Shown here: positions 40,690 to 49,439 of the stretch, one piece after another
How positions within the stretch are numbered: the first letter of the stretch is position 1
How the letters are laid out: every line of letters begins with the position of its first letter
From: an uncultured Muribaculaceae bacterium
GTDB lineage: Bacteria > Bacteroidota > Bacteroidia > Bacteroidales > Muribaculaceae
Length of the DNA: 64,000 nt
Assembly: GCA_910584125.1 (NCBI GenBank)
Contig: CAJTXU010000018.1
Span: 1-64,000, forward strand
Direction: 5' to 3'
Notes under the pieces: model-generated
Told to the model about the DNA's origin: nothing
Databases searched by the model: none
The model's input: the letters and a program-made list of their open reading frames with translations, nothing else
Translations under genes and position numbers: made by a program

Positions 40690-42585
40690 ATGGGACTGTT
40701 CGATTACATCAGGAAGCGGTTCAGCTCGCTTTTCAGGATTGTCACGTCGGGCCGCAGGTATGACGACGGGGAGATCCAGCGCGTGCTGGCCGAACGTCCG
40801 CAGTCGTTGCAGGAACCATACGCGGGTGCTGTCGGCGCGTTGGCCGACAGCATCCGCAGAACTTACGCGGCCGCGAACAGCAGTGAGTTCACGATAGCCG
40901 TGGTCGGAGACTATTCCGTCGGCAAGAGCTCGTTCGTCAACGCCATGCTCGGCGCGAGGTTCCTGCCCGTGTCGGTCAATCCGAGCACGGCCGTGATCAC
41001 CAAGATCAAGTATGGCCGCAAACGGAAGGCGGTGGTGAAATATGCCGACGGCACGGAGAAGGAGATGACCTACGAGGAGTATCTCGGCTTCTCGGCTTTC
41101 AACACCGACGACTTCAGGGAGCGTCGGGCCACGGGTCGCATAAGCCGATTCGAGAACGTCAGGGAGGCCGAGCTTTACGTCCCGTCGGACTTCCTGAAGC
41201 AGAACAATCTCTGCATAGTCGACACTCTCGGGCTCTCGGCCGACGATGCCGACAACCGTAAGACCATCGAATCGATCAGGGACGCCGTCGTCGTTGTCTA
41301 CATCTGCGGCGAGCGCGGACTGACGCAGAGAGACAAGGAGTTCATCGCGGGTTATCTCGGACATGTGATCCTCGACTCGTTCGTGTGCATCAACCGCATC
41401 GATCTGGTGAGACATGACGAGCGCGCGCATCTGGCGGAGGTGGTGAAGCTGAAACTTGACGACGCCATCGGCCGACGGGGCGATGAGGGTTTCCCTGCGT
41501 CGTCGATTCATCAGGTCTCGTCGCTCTATCAGGAGTTCGCCAACGGCTTCACCGATCATAAGGACTGGCATCCGGATGTCGATTACGGGGCCGAGAGCGG
41601 ATTCGAGGCTGTGATGGGCGATCTCGGACGCCATATCGGCGAACAGGCCGATGAACTGCGTAGCAAGGCGGTGACAAAACAGCTTGAGGATGCACGCGCA
41701 CAGGTGGCCGCCATGCGGCAGGCCCGAGACGCCGACTTCGGGATTCAGACAGCCTCCCTCCAATCGCGGATTGCTTCGGCAGCCGACCGCAAGAGGGACG
41801 TCGACGACCGAATCCGATACATCGACGCCCTGTTCGAAGGCCTCAGGCAGAACATACGCGGAATGCTGCCTGATGTATATTCCGATTTCGTAAGGCAGGT
41901 GGATGCAGGCTGGAAGAATACGCTCGACACGCAGCTCATGAGACAGGCGACATTCAAGGTGGGCGACTATCTCGCGCTGGAGACGAGCGTGACCGGCGTG
42001 AAAATGAACGTGTTCGTGTCGGACAAAGACCGTCTATATGCCGGCATCGACAGCCTCAAGCAGTTTGTCAATCCTGTGGTAAGCAGTCTTGTATGGGTTC
42101 TTGGGGAGGTCATGTCGCGTCTATCGCATCGCGTTAAGGATGCGGTTGGGGAGTTCGCGACACGCAACTCGATGACACAGCATTTCCCGGATCCGGATAT
42201 CAGGCTGAGCTGTCAGGTCTTCGAATCACCGGGCGACGCGATACGCAATGCGATGTTCCGCGAGGCGGCTCTTGCCGGTGTGGAATCCACGTGGATTAAG
42301 AACGACACGAGAAAAGCCCGTATGTTCGAGGCGTCGAAAGCTGTGGCCATGAGGATGATTGAACAGCCATTGACTGTGGCGGTCCGGGAAGCCTATGATG
42401 GCAGAGTCTTACCTTATCTCGCGGAGAGCGAGAGGAGGGCGACTGCGGAACTGCGACAGCAGGCGACGGCGATTGAATCAGAGATTGCACAGCTTGAAAA
42501 GGAGGTTGAAGCCCTCGGACGTCAGCATGACATAGAAAACAGATATTTCGACCGCCTGACTACCGCCCTCACGGCAACGCCATAG
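40690..42585 (+). CDS. Second bacterial dynamin-like GTPase
   Basis: A 631-residue GTPase. G1 GDYSVGKS at 73-80, G2 in NPSTA near 100, G3 VDTLGLSADD near 177 and G4 INRID near 236 are present. The rest is mostly coiled helices, with a short hydrophobic patch (FVNPVVSSLVWVLGEVM, about 458-474). It resembles LeoA-type dynamins in size and order. It closes the five-gene operon. Confidence 0.85.
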   Translation: MGLFDYIRKRFSSLFRIVTSGRRYDDGEIQRVLAERPQSLQEPYAGAVGALADSIRRTYAAANSSEFTIAVVGDYSVGKSSFVNAMLGARFLPVSVNPSTAVITKIKYGRKRKAVVKYADGTEKEMTYEEYLGFSAFNTDDFRERRATGRISRFENVREAELYVPSDFLKQNNLCIVDTLGLSADDADNRKTIESIRDAVVVVYICGERGLTQRDKEFIAGYLGHVILDSFVCINRIDLVRHDERAHLAEVVKLKLDDAIGRRGDEGFPASSIHQVSSLYQEFANGFTDHKDWHPDVDYGAESGFEAVMGDLGRHIGEQADELRSKAVTKQLEDARAQVAAMRQARDADFGIQTASLQSRIASAADRKRDVDDRIRYIDALFEGLRQNIRGMLPDVYSDFVRQVDAGWKNTLDTQLMRQATFKVGDYLALETSVTGVKMNVFVSDKDRLYAGIDSLKQFVNPVVSSLVWVLGEVMSRLSHRVKDAVGEFATRNSMTQHFPDPDIRLSCQVFESPGDAIRNAMFREAALAGVESTWIKNDTRKARMFEASKAVAMRMIEQPLTVAVREAYDGRVLPYLAESERRATAELRQQATAIESEIAQLEKEVEALGRQHDIENRYFDRLTTALTATP

Positions 42586-42606
42586 GATGCCGGCAGTTAA
42601 ATCAAG

Positions 42607-42687
42607 CGACCCGCCTACCGTGGGTATGACTCCGACGACGCGCTTCGCGCCGTCGGAGTCATACCCACGGCTACACACAAGATGTCC
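42607..42687. repeat. REP-like palindromic element, copy A
   Basis: A 25-bp arm beginning CCGTGGGTATGACTCCGACG (42618-42642) pairs at 24 of 25 positions with 42646-42670 around CTT. The flanks (GACCCGCCTAC before, CTACACACAAGATGTCC after) match copy B at 21925-22004 in inverse orientation. It lies between convergent genes. Confidence 0.9.
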
Positions 42688-42733
42688 TGTCGGACATTAG
42701 GTCGAATCCACGCGACTACGTCGCTGCCTCGTT

Positions 42734-42814
42734 GATTCCCTTGGATTTTATCAGAATTCGGCAGGTTATTCCCTTGGATTTTATCAGAATTCGGACGTTT
42801 ATTCCCTTGGATTT
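42734..42814. repeat. 33-bp tandem repeat between convergent genes
   Basis: Units beginning ATTCCCTTGGATTTTATCAG start at 42734, 42767 and 42800; the third is truncated after ATTCCCTTGGATTTT. Together with the palindrome at 42607-42687 it fills the 360-bp gap between the dynamin operon and the MATE gene. I see no gene there. Confidence 0.85.
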
Positions 42815-42945
42815 TTGCAAAACATTGATTATCTGTATGCTTGGAATCAAAGGTTAGACCGGGGCAGACGATGGTCTTATGGCTTGGGTCAAGGGCTTGT
42901 TGTTGGCGTTGCTTTTTTGGTATGTCCGGCCGTTGCCGGAGTGGG

Positions 42946-44358
42946 TCAGGCGAGGGCGGCGGTGAAGCCTTTGTGCTGCCAGCGGCGCGACTCCCAGCGG
43001 CGGATGAAGACGATGGCGCGGATGTTCTCGTCGAGCGCGAACATCCACCACATGCCTAAGATGCCGAAGCCGAACGTGATGCCGAACAGGTAGGCTCCCA
43101 CCACGGCCACCGACCACATCCATATCAGTCCGACATAGAAGGGATAGTTGACGTCGCCCGCGGCCTGGAGCACGTTGACGAAGAGGATGTTGACCGGACG
43201 GCCGATCTCAAGGGCGACGTCGATCCAGAGGATGGCCGTGCAGAGGGCCGTGATCTCGGGGTTCTCGGTGAGCATGGCCATGATCGATGTCCCGGCCAGC
43301 GCGATGGCCACCGAGAACACCAGCGTCCATGTCAGCGCGACTCGCATCACGTAGCGGCCCATGAGATAGGCGCCCTGCCAGCGTCCGGCGCCCACGAGAT
43401 GGCCGACGCTGATGGCCCCCGCGTGCGAGATGGCTATAGAGAAGAGATAGACGTACATGATGATGTTGACGCAATAGGTGCGCGCCGCCAGCGACTCCAT
43501 GCCGAGCGATGTGATGACGTAGGCTATCACGAGCTGCGAGCAACTGTAGCTCATCTGCTCGCCGGCCGAGGGGAGGCCGATCTTCATAAGGTTGCGGAAC
43601 TCCTCGCGGGGCCAGCGGCGGAAGATGTGGACGGGAAAGCGACGCACGGTGGTGCGGAACACGATGACCGCCAAGATCACCATGGCCACCATGCGGCACG
43701 TGGCCGTCGATACCGCCGCGCCACGGACGCCGAGCGCCGGAGCGCCGAACTCGCCGAATATCAGCATGTAGTTGCCCAGAATGTTGAGGCAGTTCACCAC
43801 GAGAATCACCATCATAGGGTATACCGCCTTGTTGTTCGAGCGCAGCACGGCCGATAGCGTCAGCTGCAGGGCCTGGAAGAAGGCGAAGGCGCCTACGATC
43901 TCCATATACGACACGCCTTCGGCCAGCATCGAGCCGTCGAGGCCGAGGGCTGTCAGAATTTCAGGTGCGTAGGCATACAGCAGCGCGCTGACGGCGACGC
44001 CCGAGATGAGATTGACCACGAGCGAGACGCCGACCACGGTCTCCATGCGGTCGCGCATCCGCGCGCCGAGATACTGGCTGCAGAGCACCGACGTGCCGAG
44101 ATTTATGACCTCGAAGATGATGAACGTGAACGTTATCATCTGGTTGGCGAGGCCCACGGCCGCCACGCTCGCGTCCGAATGGCGCGAGAGCATAAACGTA
44201 TCGACCGCTCCGAGAGTCATGATGAGCAGAGTCTCGACGAGTATAGGCAGCGTGAGCGAACGCAGTTCGCGCCGCAGCGGCGACTTCACCCCGCGGCGTC
44301 CGGCAATCCGCGACGGCCATGACGCCACCGCGCTTATGTTGAGATTGGCTATGTTCAA
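42946..44358 (-). CDS. MATE-family efflux transporter
   Basis: Up to 470 residues of a 12-helix MATE/NorM-type exporter (LVETLLIMTLGAVDTFMLSRHSD, GLPSAGEQMSYSCSQLVIAYVI, RPVNILFVNVLQAAGDVNYPFYVGL). It probably expels cationic compounds using a Na+ or H+ gradient. The frame opens with TTG at 44358, directly after a stop; GTG at 44289 gives a more usual N-terminus. No in-frame ATG precedes the first helix. The AAGTAATA repeat block begins right at this point and may have replaced the original start. Confidence 0.88.
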   Translation of the reverse strand: MNIANLNISAVASWPSRIAGRRGVKSPLRRELRSLTLPILVETLLIMTLGAVDTFMLSRHSDASVAAVGLANQMITFTFIIFEVINLGTSVLCSQYLGARMRDRMETVVGVSLVVNLISGVAVSALLYAYAPEILTALGLDGSMLAEGVSYMEIVGAFAFFQALQLTLSAVLRSNNKAVYPMMVILVVNCLNILGNYMLIFGEFGAPALGVRGAAVSTATCRMVAMVILAVIVFRTTVRRFPVHIFRRWPREEFRNLMKIGLPSAGEQMSYSCSQLVIAYVITSLGMESLAARTYCVNIIMYVYLFSIAISHAGAISVGHLVGAGRWQGAYLMGRYVMRVALTWTLVFSVAIALAGTSIMAMLTENPEITALCTAILWIDVALEIGRPVNILFVNVLQAAGDVNYPFYVGLIWMWSVAVVGAYLFGITFGFGILGMWWMFALDENIRAIVFIRRWESRRWQHKGFTAALA

Positions 44359-44517
44359 TTAAGTAATAACTTGTAAGAAAGAAGTAATAAGTTATATAAG
44401 TAAGAAGTAATAAGTAAGAAGTAATACGCGCTTGTTAAGTGAGAAGTTATAAGTAAGAAGTAATACGCGGCGGGCACCCTTTAATCGTTCCCATATTACT
44501 TATTGCTTTTTACTTAT
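44357..44517. repeat. AAGTAATAAGTAAGAAG repeat block
   Basis: At least six degenerate copies of AAGTAATA / AAGTAAGAAG, some inverted (TTACTTATTACTT). The block touches the 5' end of the MATE gene and supplies the last codons and stop of trmD. Confidence 0.8.
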
Positions 44518-45196
44518 TACTTTCCTTGAGCAGGTCGGGGCGCAGGCGGCGCGTGCGCTCGAGCGCCTGCTCGTAGCGCCACTCGGCTATCTTGGCCTCG
44601 TGGCCCGAAAGCAGTATGTCGGGGACGCGCCAGCCATTGTATTCGGCGGGACGCGAATAGACCGGCGGGGCCAGCAGTCCGTCCTGGAACGAGTCGGAGA
44701 GCGCCGACTGCTCGTCGCCGATGACTCCCGGCAGCAGGCGCACTACGGCGTCGGCCACCACGGCGCCGGGCAGTTCGCCGCCCGTCAGCACATAGTCGCC
44801 GATCGATATCTCCTTGGTGACGAGATGCTCGCGGACGCGGAAATCCACGCCCTTGTAATGCCCGCAGAGTATGATGATGTTCTCCATCAGCGAGAGCGAG
44901 TTGGCCATGGGCTGCGAGAAAGTCTCGCCGTCGGGGGTCATGAAGATCACCTCGTCGTAGTCGCGCTCGGTCTTCAGCGCCGAGATGCATGCGTCGATGG
45001 GCTGGACCTGCATCACCATCCCCGCCTCGCCGCCGAAGGGATAGTCGTCGACCTTGCGGTGGCGGCTTGTGGTGTAGTCGCGCAGATTGTGGACCACGAT
45101 CTCGGCCAGCCCCTTCTCCTGGGCGCGCTTCAGGATCGAACATCCGAAAAAGGCCTCCAACATCTCGGGGACCACTGTAAGTAAGTCTATTCTCAT
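44510..45196 (-). CDS. trmD: tRNA (guanine-37-N1)-methyltransferase
   Basis: A 228-residue SPOUT-class enzyme that methylates G37 of tRNAs using SAM and prevents frameshifting. The deep trefoil-knot motifs are present: CGHYKGVDFRVREHLVTKEISIGDYVLTGGELP, and the N-terminal MRIDLLTVVPEML. Length is normal. The final residues KESNK and the stop are encoded by the repeat block at 44357-44517, so the natural C-terminus has been overwritten or extended by repeat DNA. Confidence 0.95.
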   Translation of the reverse strand: MRIDLLTVVPEMLEAFFGCSILKRAQEKGLAEIVVHNLRDYTTSRHRKVDDYPFGGEAGMVMQVQPIDACISALKTERDYDEVIFMTPDGETFSQPMANSLSLMENIIILCGHYKGVDFRVREHLVTKEISIGDYVLTGGELPGAVVADAVVRLLPGVIGDEQSALSDSFQDGLLAPPVYSRPAEYNGWRVPDILLSGHEAKIAEWRYEQALERTRRLRPDLLKESNK

Positions 45197-45251
45197 TTCA
45201 ATGTCGGCTTAGCGGCGCGGCGCGACGGATGTCGGCGACGCAACCGGAATG

Positions 45252-45259
45252 CAAAATTA
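45252..45259 (-). promoter_or_regulatory. Promoter -7 box of trmD
   Basis: TAATTTTG on the minus strand, 55 nt before the trmD ATG. Confidence 0.55.
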
Positions 45260-45275
45260 ATCAATATAATCGAGA

Positions 45276-45310
45276 CAGACGCCCTCCCCGGCCGGGGAAG
45301 GCGCCTGTTT
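45276..45310 (+). terminator. GC-rich hairpin between inositol synthase and trmD
   Basis: CAGACGCCCTCCCCGG pairs with CCGGGGAAGGCGCCTG, and TTTT follows on the plus strand. The T run faces away from the minus-strand genes, so it may only weakly end transcription of the inositol synthase gene. Confidence 0.45.
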
Positions 45311-45345
45311 TAAGATATTTTCACCAATCGGAGGCTTCGCGGGGG

Positions 45346-46674
45346 TCAGTCGATTTCCTCGTCGCCCTCGTAGCCGCCCATTTCGCGGATGGCGTTCTTG
45401 AGCATGGTGTACTGCTGGAAGAGGTGGTTGACGGGCACCTCACCGCGCGTGTAGTCGTGCATCGGGCTCTTGAGGAAGAAGCTCAGGAAGCGTTGGGTGC
45501 CGCTGCGGCCGGCGCGCATCGCGAGGTCGCTGAGCAGCACGAGGTCGAGACAGAGGGGCGCGGCCAGGATCGAGTCGCGGCAGAGGAAATTGATCTTGAT
45601 CTGCATCGGGTATCCCATCCAGCCGAAGATGTCGATATTGTCCCAGCCCTCCTTGTTGTCGTTGCGCGGGGGATAGTAGTTGATGCGCACCTTGTGGTAA
45701 TACTGCGTGTCCTCGTCGTTGCCGTGGCCGTAGAGGTCAGGCTGGTCCTCGGGCACGAGGATGCTCTCGAGCGTCGAGAGCTTGGAGACCTCCTTGGTGC
45801 GGAAGTTGGCGGGCTCGTCGAGCACGAGGCCGTCGCGGTTGCCGAGGATGTTGGTCGAGAACCAGCCGCTCAGGCCGAGGCAGCGCGTGCCGATGATGGG
45901 CGCGAATCCTGACTTGACGAGCGTCTGGCCGGTCTTGAAGTCCTTGCCGGCGATGGGCATTCCGGTCTTCTCGGCGAGCTCCCACATGGCGGGGATGTCG
46001 ACGGTGGTGTTTGGGGCGCCCATGATGAAGGGGCATCCCTCCGACAGGGCGGCGTACGCGTAGCACATCGAGGGGGCGATGTGGTCGCGGTCGTCGGCCT
46101 TCATGGCGGCCTCAAGAGCGGCGAGGCTGCCGTGGATCTTCTCGTCGACGGGCACGTAGACCTCGGTCGAGGCGGCCCAGAGCACGACCACGCGCTCCAC
46201 GCCCGACTCCTGCTTGAACCGGCGGATGTCCTCGCGGATCTGCCTGGTCATGTCCCAGCGGTCGGAGACAGTCTTGACGTTGTCGCCGTCGAGACGCTTG
46301 GCGTAATTGCGGTCGAACGCGGCCAGCAGGGGCTTGATGGCCTCGAGCTCCGCGCGGACGGGGTCGATGTCCTTCTCCTTGAGCACCTCGGCGTTGAGAG
46401 CCGACTCATATGCGTTGGCGGGATACACGTCCCAGGCCGCGAACACGATGTCGTCGAGCTCGGCCAGAGGCACGATGTCCTTGTAATGCAGGTATTTCTT
46501 GTCTGCGCCGCGGCCCACGCGGATCTTGTCATACTGGGTCATCGATCCGACGGGCTTGGCCAGACCCTTGCGGGTCATGAGCACGCCCGTGATGAAAGTC
46601 GACGAGACCGCTCCGAGTCCCACCACCATCACGCCGAGCTTGCCCTTGGGCGCTTGTGCTTGCTGTGTTGACAT
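45346..46674 (-). CDS. ino1: Inositol-3-phosphate synthase
   Basis: A 442-residue NAD-dependent enzyme that cyclises glucose 6-phosphate to inositol phosphate. The NAD-binding VGLGAVSSTFITG, the PSMCYAYAALSEGCPFI-type core and the active-site region GKDFKTGQTLVKSG are visible. It is followed by trmD but separated from the lipid genes upstream by 216 nt with its own promoter. With the CDP-alcohol transferase and HAD upstream it fits the inositol-lipid locus known in Bacteroides. Confidence 0.93.
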   Translation of the reverse strand: MSTQQAQAPKGKLGVMVVGLGAVSSTFITGVLMTRKGLAKPVGSMTQYDKIRVGRGADKKYLHYKDIVPLAELDDIVFAAWDVYPANAYESALNAEVLKEKDIDPVRAELEAIKPLLAAFDRNYAKRLDGDNVKTVSDRWDMTRQIREDIRRFKQESGVERVVVLWAASTEVYVPVDEKIHGSLAALEAAMKADDRDHIAPSMCYAYAALSEGCPFIMGAPNTTVDIPAMWELAEKTGMPIAGKDFKTGQTLVKSGFAPIIGTRCLGLSGWFSTNILGNRDGLVLDEPANFRTKEVSKLSTLESILVPEDQPDLYGHGNDEDTQYYHKVRINYYPPRNDNKEGWDNIDIFGWMGYPMQIKINFLCRDSILAAPLCLDLVLLSDLAMRAGRSGTQRFLSFFLKSPMHDYTRGEVPVNHLFQQYTMLKNAIREMGGYEGDEEID

Positions 46675-46737
46675 AGTCTTGTATAGTGTTGTTATGATTG
46701 TTTACGGTCGCCCCGCGGGGCACGGGGATAGATGTTG

Positions 46738-46768
46738 TAAAGTTACCTCCAATTTTGCAATCCACAAA
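46738..46768 (-). promoter_or_regulatory. Promoter of the inositol synthase gene
   Basis: On the minus strand TTTG (46765-46768), a 19-nt spacer, then TAACTTTA (46738-46745). The leader contains the palindrome GCCCCGCGGGGC at 46711-46722. Confidence 0.65.
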
Positions 46769-46837
46769 GTTTTTTCACCATAAATTATCAATCCGTTTCT
46801 TAAATAGTGTCAATTTAGGCGTTATTCGTTTAATTTA

Positions 46838-46865
46838 TGTGAAACCGCAGCGGATGCGGCTTTGG
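46838..46865 (-). terminator. Possible terminator after the HAD gene
   Basis: Inverted repeat AAACCGCA / TGCGGCTTT between the HAD gene and the inositol synthase promoter. The T tract is short, so the call is weak. Confidence 0.35.
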
Positions 46866-46890
46866 TATTGTGAAATTTTGTGAACGGGGC

Positions 46891-47610
46891 TCAGAGCAGA
46901 ATCCCGAGCACTTCGTTGAGCTTGTGGATCGTGTTGGGATGCAGCTGCGCGTCCTCCTCCTCGGTCCAGCCCTTTCCCTTGAGCCATATGGCCTGACAGC
47001 CGAGCGACTCGGCCGGCACGATGTCCTTGCGGTAGGAGTCGCCGATGACGAGTGTCTGCTCGGGCAGCAGGCCGAGGGCCTTGACGCCGTGCTCGAAGAT
47101 GCGAGGGTCGGGTTTGCGGATGCCGAGCACGGCGCTCTCGATGATGGCGTCGAAGAAGCGGCGGACGCCGAAGTCCTCGAGCACGGTCTCGATGTTGCCG
47201 TAGAAGTTCGACACGAGCACGATGGGGTATCGTTCGGAGAGGGCCTCGAGCACCGGGATGGCCGCCTCGACGCTGGCGCGCGCCGCGTTGTAGCAGTAGC
47301 GGGCGGTCGCGGCCGACTTCTCCTCGACGGCGTCGGGCGACATGAGGCCCTGGCCCGCGAGCCATTCGAGCTCGATGCGTGTCTTTATGAGCAGCATGTC
47401 GTGGAAGTCGTGGGCCGGCAGGATGTGGCGCTCGCGGGCGAGCTCGCGCTCGGCGAAGACGTATGCCTCGCGGAACTCGGGCTTGCTGATCGCCACGTCC
47501 GACGCGCGGTAGGACTGCCAGATGATCTCGCTCCAGTGGTCGCCTCCGGTGTCGAGGGTGCCACCGTAGTCGAAGATGATGCCTTTTACTTTGGATATGT
47601 CAATATTCAT
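46891..47610 (-). CDS. HAD-family hydrolase, probable inositol-lipid phosphatase
   Basis: A 239-residue HAD protein: motif I FDYGGTLDTGG, motif II VSNFYGN, motif III IRKPDPRIF, motif IV IGDSYRKDI. The residue two after the nucleophile Asp is Gly (D-Y-G) instead of the acid/base Asp usual in phosphatases, so catalysis may be altered. The start overlaps the end of the CDP-alcohol transferase by 11 nt. Context suggests it removes phosphate from a phosphatidylinositol-phosphate-like intermediate. Confidence 0.82.
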   Translation of the reverse strand: MNIDISKVKGIIFDYGGTLDTGGDHWSEIIWQSYRASDVAISKPEFREAYVFAERELARERHILPAHDFHDMLLIKTRIELEWLAGQGLMSPDAVEEKSAATARYCYNAARASVEAAIPVLEALSERYPIVLVSNFYGNIETVLEDFGVRRFFDAIIESAVLGIRKPDPRIFEHGVKALGLLPEQTLVIGDSYRKDIVPAESLGCQAIWLKGKGWTEEEDAQLHPNTIHKLNEVLGILL

Positions 47611-48565
47611 GGTCGGGATCGTTAAGTCTTTCGGTGAGTATGGTGCATATGCGTTCGTGGCGTCTCATCATATAGACGAGCAGGACGTTGAGCACCGTGA
47701 GCTCGAACGCGAAGTAGAGCCACGGCATCCTGAAGAGCAGGATGGCGATGAACAGCGCGATGGTGCGCACGTTGAACGACAGGATGTTGGTGTATTTCAT
47801 CAGCGGCAGGCTGAGGGCGCGGAACTCGTCGCGGAACGTCCGGGGAATATCGGTGCCGAACCTGCGGCGCAGCGCGGCGCGGAGCCGCTGCATCCGGGGC
47901 GTGCGTTTCTCCTGGCCCACTGTATAGTTGAGATAGAAGGCCATGACGAGCTTGCTCCAGAAGTCGTGCCTCCAGGAGAGGCTTGCGAAGCGGCGGCGCA
48001 GGTCGTCGGAGCTCTCGAGCTCGCTCCCTTTCTCGCCCTTGAGGAAATAGAGGTGGAACTGCCGGTAGCAGTCGGCCATGGCGGCCTGGACGCCGTGGCA
48101 TACGGCCGTGACGACGGCCACCGCCCAGATCACCCACGGATGGTCGGCGAAAAAGCCGGGCGTCGCGTTCTCGCGCAGGCAGATGGCGGCGTAGATGGCC
48201 GTGAACCAGAGGTCGCCGCTCAGGCCGTCGAGTATTCGCCCGAGGCGAGAGTAGCGGCCGGTCATGCGGGCCAGCTGGCCGTCGGCACTGTCGAACGAGT
48301 CTGCCCATACGAGCAGCAGCACGCCGAGCAGGTTGATCCAGATGCTGTTGAAATAGAAGCAGACGCCCGCGCCGACGCCGAGGAATATCGAGGCGATGGT
48401 GATGGCGTTGGGGGTGATGCCCAATTTCTTGGCTATCACAGCCCATGCGAATCCTATCGGCCTGTAGAAGAAGAGGTCGATGTGTTCCTCGGTGTCCATC
48501 GACTTGAGCGTCGAGCGGTAGGTCGACCTCAGGTCGGTTTTTTCTTCTTTTCTGCTGTCGGTCAT
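47600..48565 (-). CDS. CDP-alcohol phosphatidyltransferase, probable phosphatidylinositol-phosphate synthase
   Basis: A 321-residue integral membrane enzyme. The CDP-OH-P motif reads DGQLARMTGRYSRLGRILDG with SGD after it; the last Asp is spaced one residue further than the usual D-x3-D. Several TM helices follow. It joins a CDP-activated alcohol to a phosphorylated headgroup. ATG at 48565 overlaps the ATP-grasp stop (ATGA); 48577 is an alternative in-frame start. Confidence 0.85.
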   Translation of the reverse strand: MTDSRKEEKTDLRSTYRSTLKSMDTEEHIDLFFYRPIGFAWAVIAKKLGITPNAITIASIFLGVGAGVCFYFNSIWINLLGVLLLVWADSFDSADGQLARMTGRYSRLGRILDGLSGDLWFTAIYAAICLRENATPGFFADHPWVIWAVAVVTAVCHGVQAAMADCYRQFHLYFLKGEKGSELESSDDLRRRFASLSWRHDFWSKLVMAFYLNYTVGQEKRTPRMQRLRAALRRRFGTDIPRTFRDEFRALSLPLMKYTNILSFNVRTIALFIAILLFRMPWLYFAFELTVLNVLLVYMMRRHERICTILTERLNDPDHEY

Positions 48566-49431
48566 TTCTTTTTCCATTCTCTTATGGCCTTGATGACGCA
48601 CTTGGCGATCGCCGCGCCGGCCTCGGCGCGGCACGGGGCGAAGCTGGGCCAGTCGTTGAAATCGATTATGCTGATCGAGCCGTCGGCGTCGACTATGCAG
48701 TCGCCGCCGTATATGCGGACGTCCATCACGTCCGCGGCCCGGCCGCAGATGTCGCGGAGCTCGCGTTCGTCGAACGCGTATCCCTGCGACTTGCCGTTGA
48801 CGGCCTCGTATCCGTATTTGGAGTGCCCCGTGTCGTAGGGGTAGAACCAGTGGAAGAAGGGCTGTCCGGCCACGCCATAGAACTTCACGAGGTCGCCGAC
48901 GAGATGCCGGTTTATGACGGCGCGACTGATGCCTCGGTAGAAGTATTCGTGCAGCACGTCCTGCGCCTCCTCGGCATGGCGGCAGTAGGTGACGTCCTCC
49001 TTGTGAATGGCGTGTAAGTCGCCGCGCTTGATCCAGCAGGGTCCGAACCCGGCCTCGGCGAGACGGGGACGCACGTCCTCGTTGGTGTTGACGATGAGGC
49101 TCTCGGGGTGGGGGATTCCGTTGCCGAGCAATATGCGCGTCATGCGCTCGCGGGTGCAGTTGCTGATGCCGTGGCCGCTGTTGACCACGAGGCGGCCCTG
49201 CTCCTCGAGGGCGACGAGCTTGCCGACCGAGGCCTGCTCGCGGCACATGGCGAGCACGATGTCTTCCGAGATGTCGGCCGTGCGGAACTGCTCCTCGCTG
49301 TAGACCGTCACCTCGCAGCCGCGGCGGCGCAGCTGGTCGGCGGCGGCGTTGAAGATCGCCGCGTCGTTGCCTATGTTGTTGGGTGAGTAAGCGCCGGCGC
49401 GCATCACCCCGGCTATTCTTGTTTCTGACAT
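48562..49431 (-). CDS. ATP-grasp enzyme of the inositol-lipid locus
   Basis: A 289-residue ATP-grasp fold. FGPCWIKRGD is the ATP-binding strand, and the metal-binding end DCIVDADGSISIIDFNDWPSF has the usual Asp/Asn ligands. ATP-grasp enzymes join a carboxylate to an amine or thiol, so this locus may add an amino acid or other group to a lipid headgroup. The substrate is unknown. It starts 8 nt after the nucleotidyltransferase stop. Confidence 0.8.
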   Translation of the reverse strand: MSETRIAGVMRAGAYSPNNIGNDAAIFNAAADQLRRRGCEVTVYSEEQFRTADISEDIVLAMCREQASVGKLVALEEQGRLVVNSGHGISNCTRERMTRILLGNGIPHPESLIVNTNEDVRPRLAEAGFGPCWIKRGDLHAIHKEDVTYCRHAEEAQDVLHEYFYRGISRAVINRHLVGDLVKFYGVAGQPFFHWFYPYDTGHSKYGYEAVNGKSQGYAFDERELRDICGRAADVMDVRIYGGDCIVDADGSISIIDFNDWPSFAPCRAEAGAAIAKCVIKAIREWKKK

Positions 49432-49439
49432 ATCTGCCT

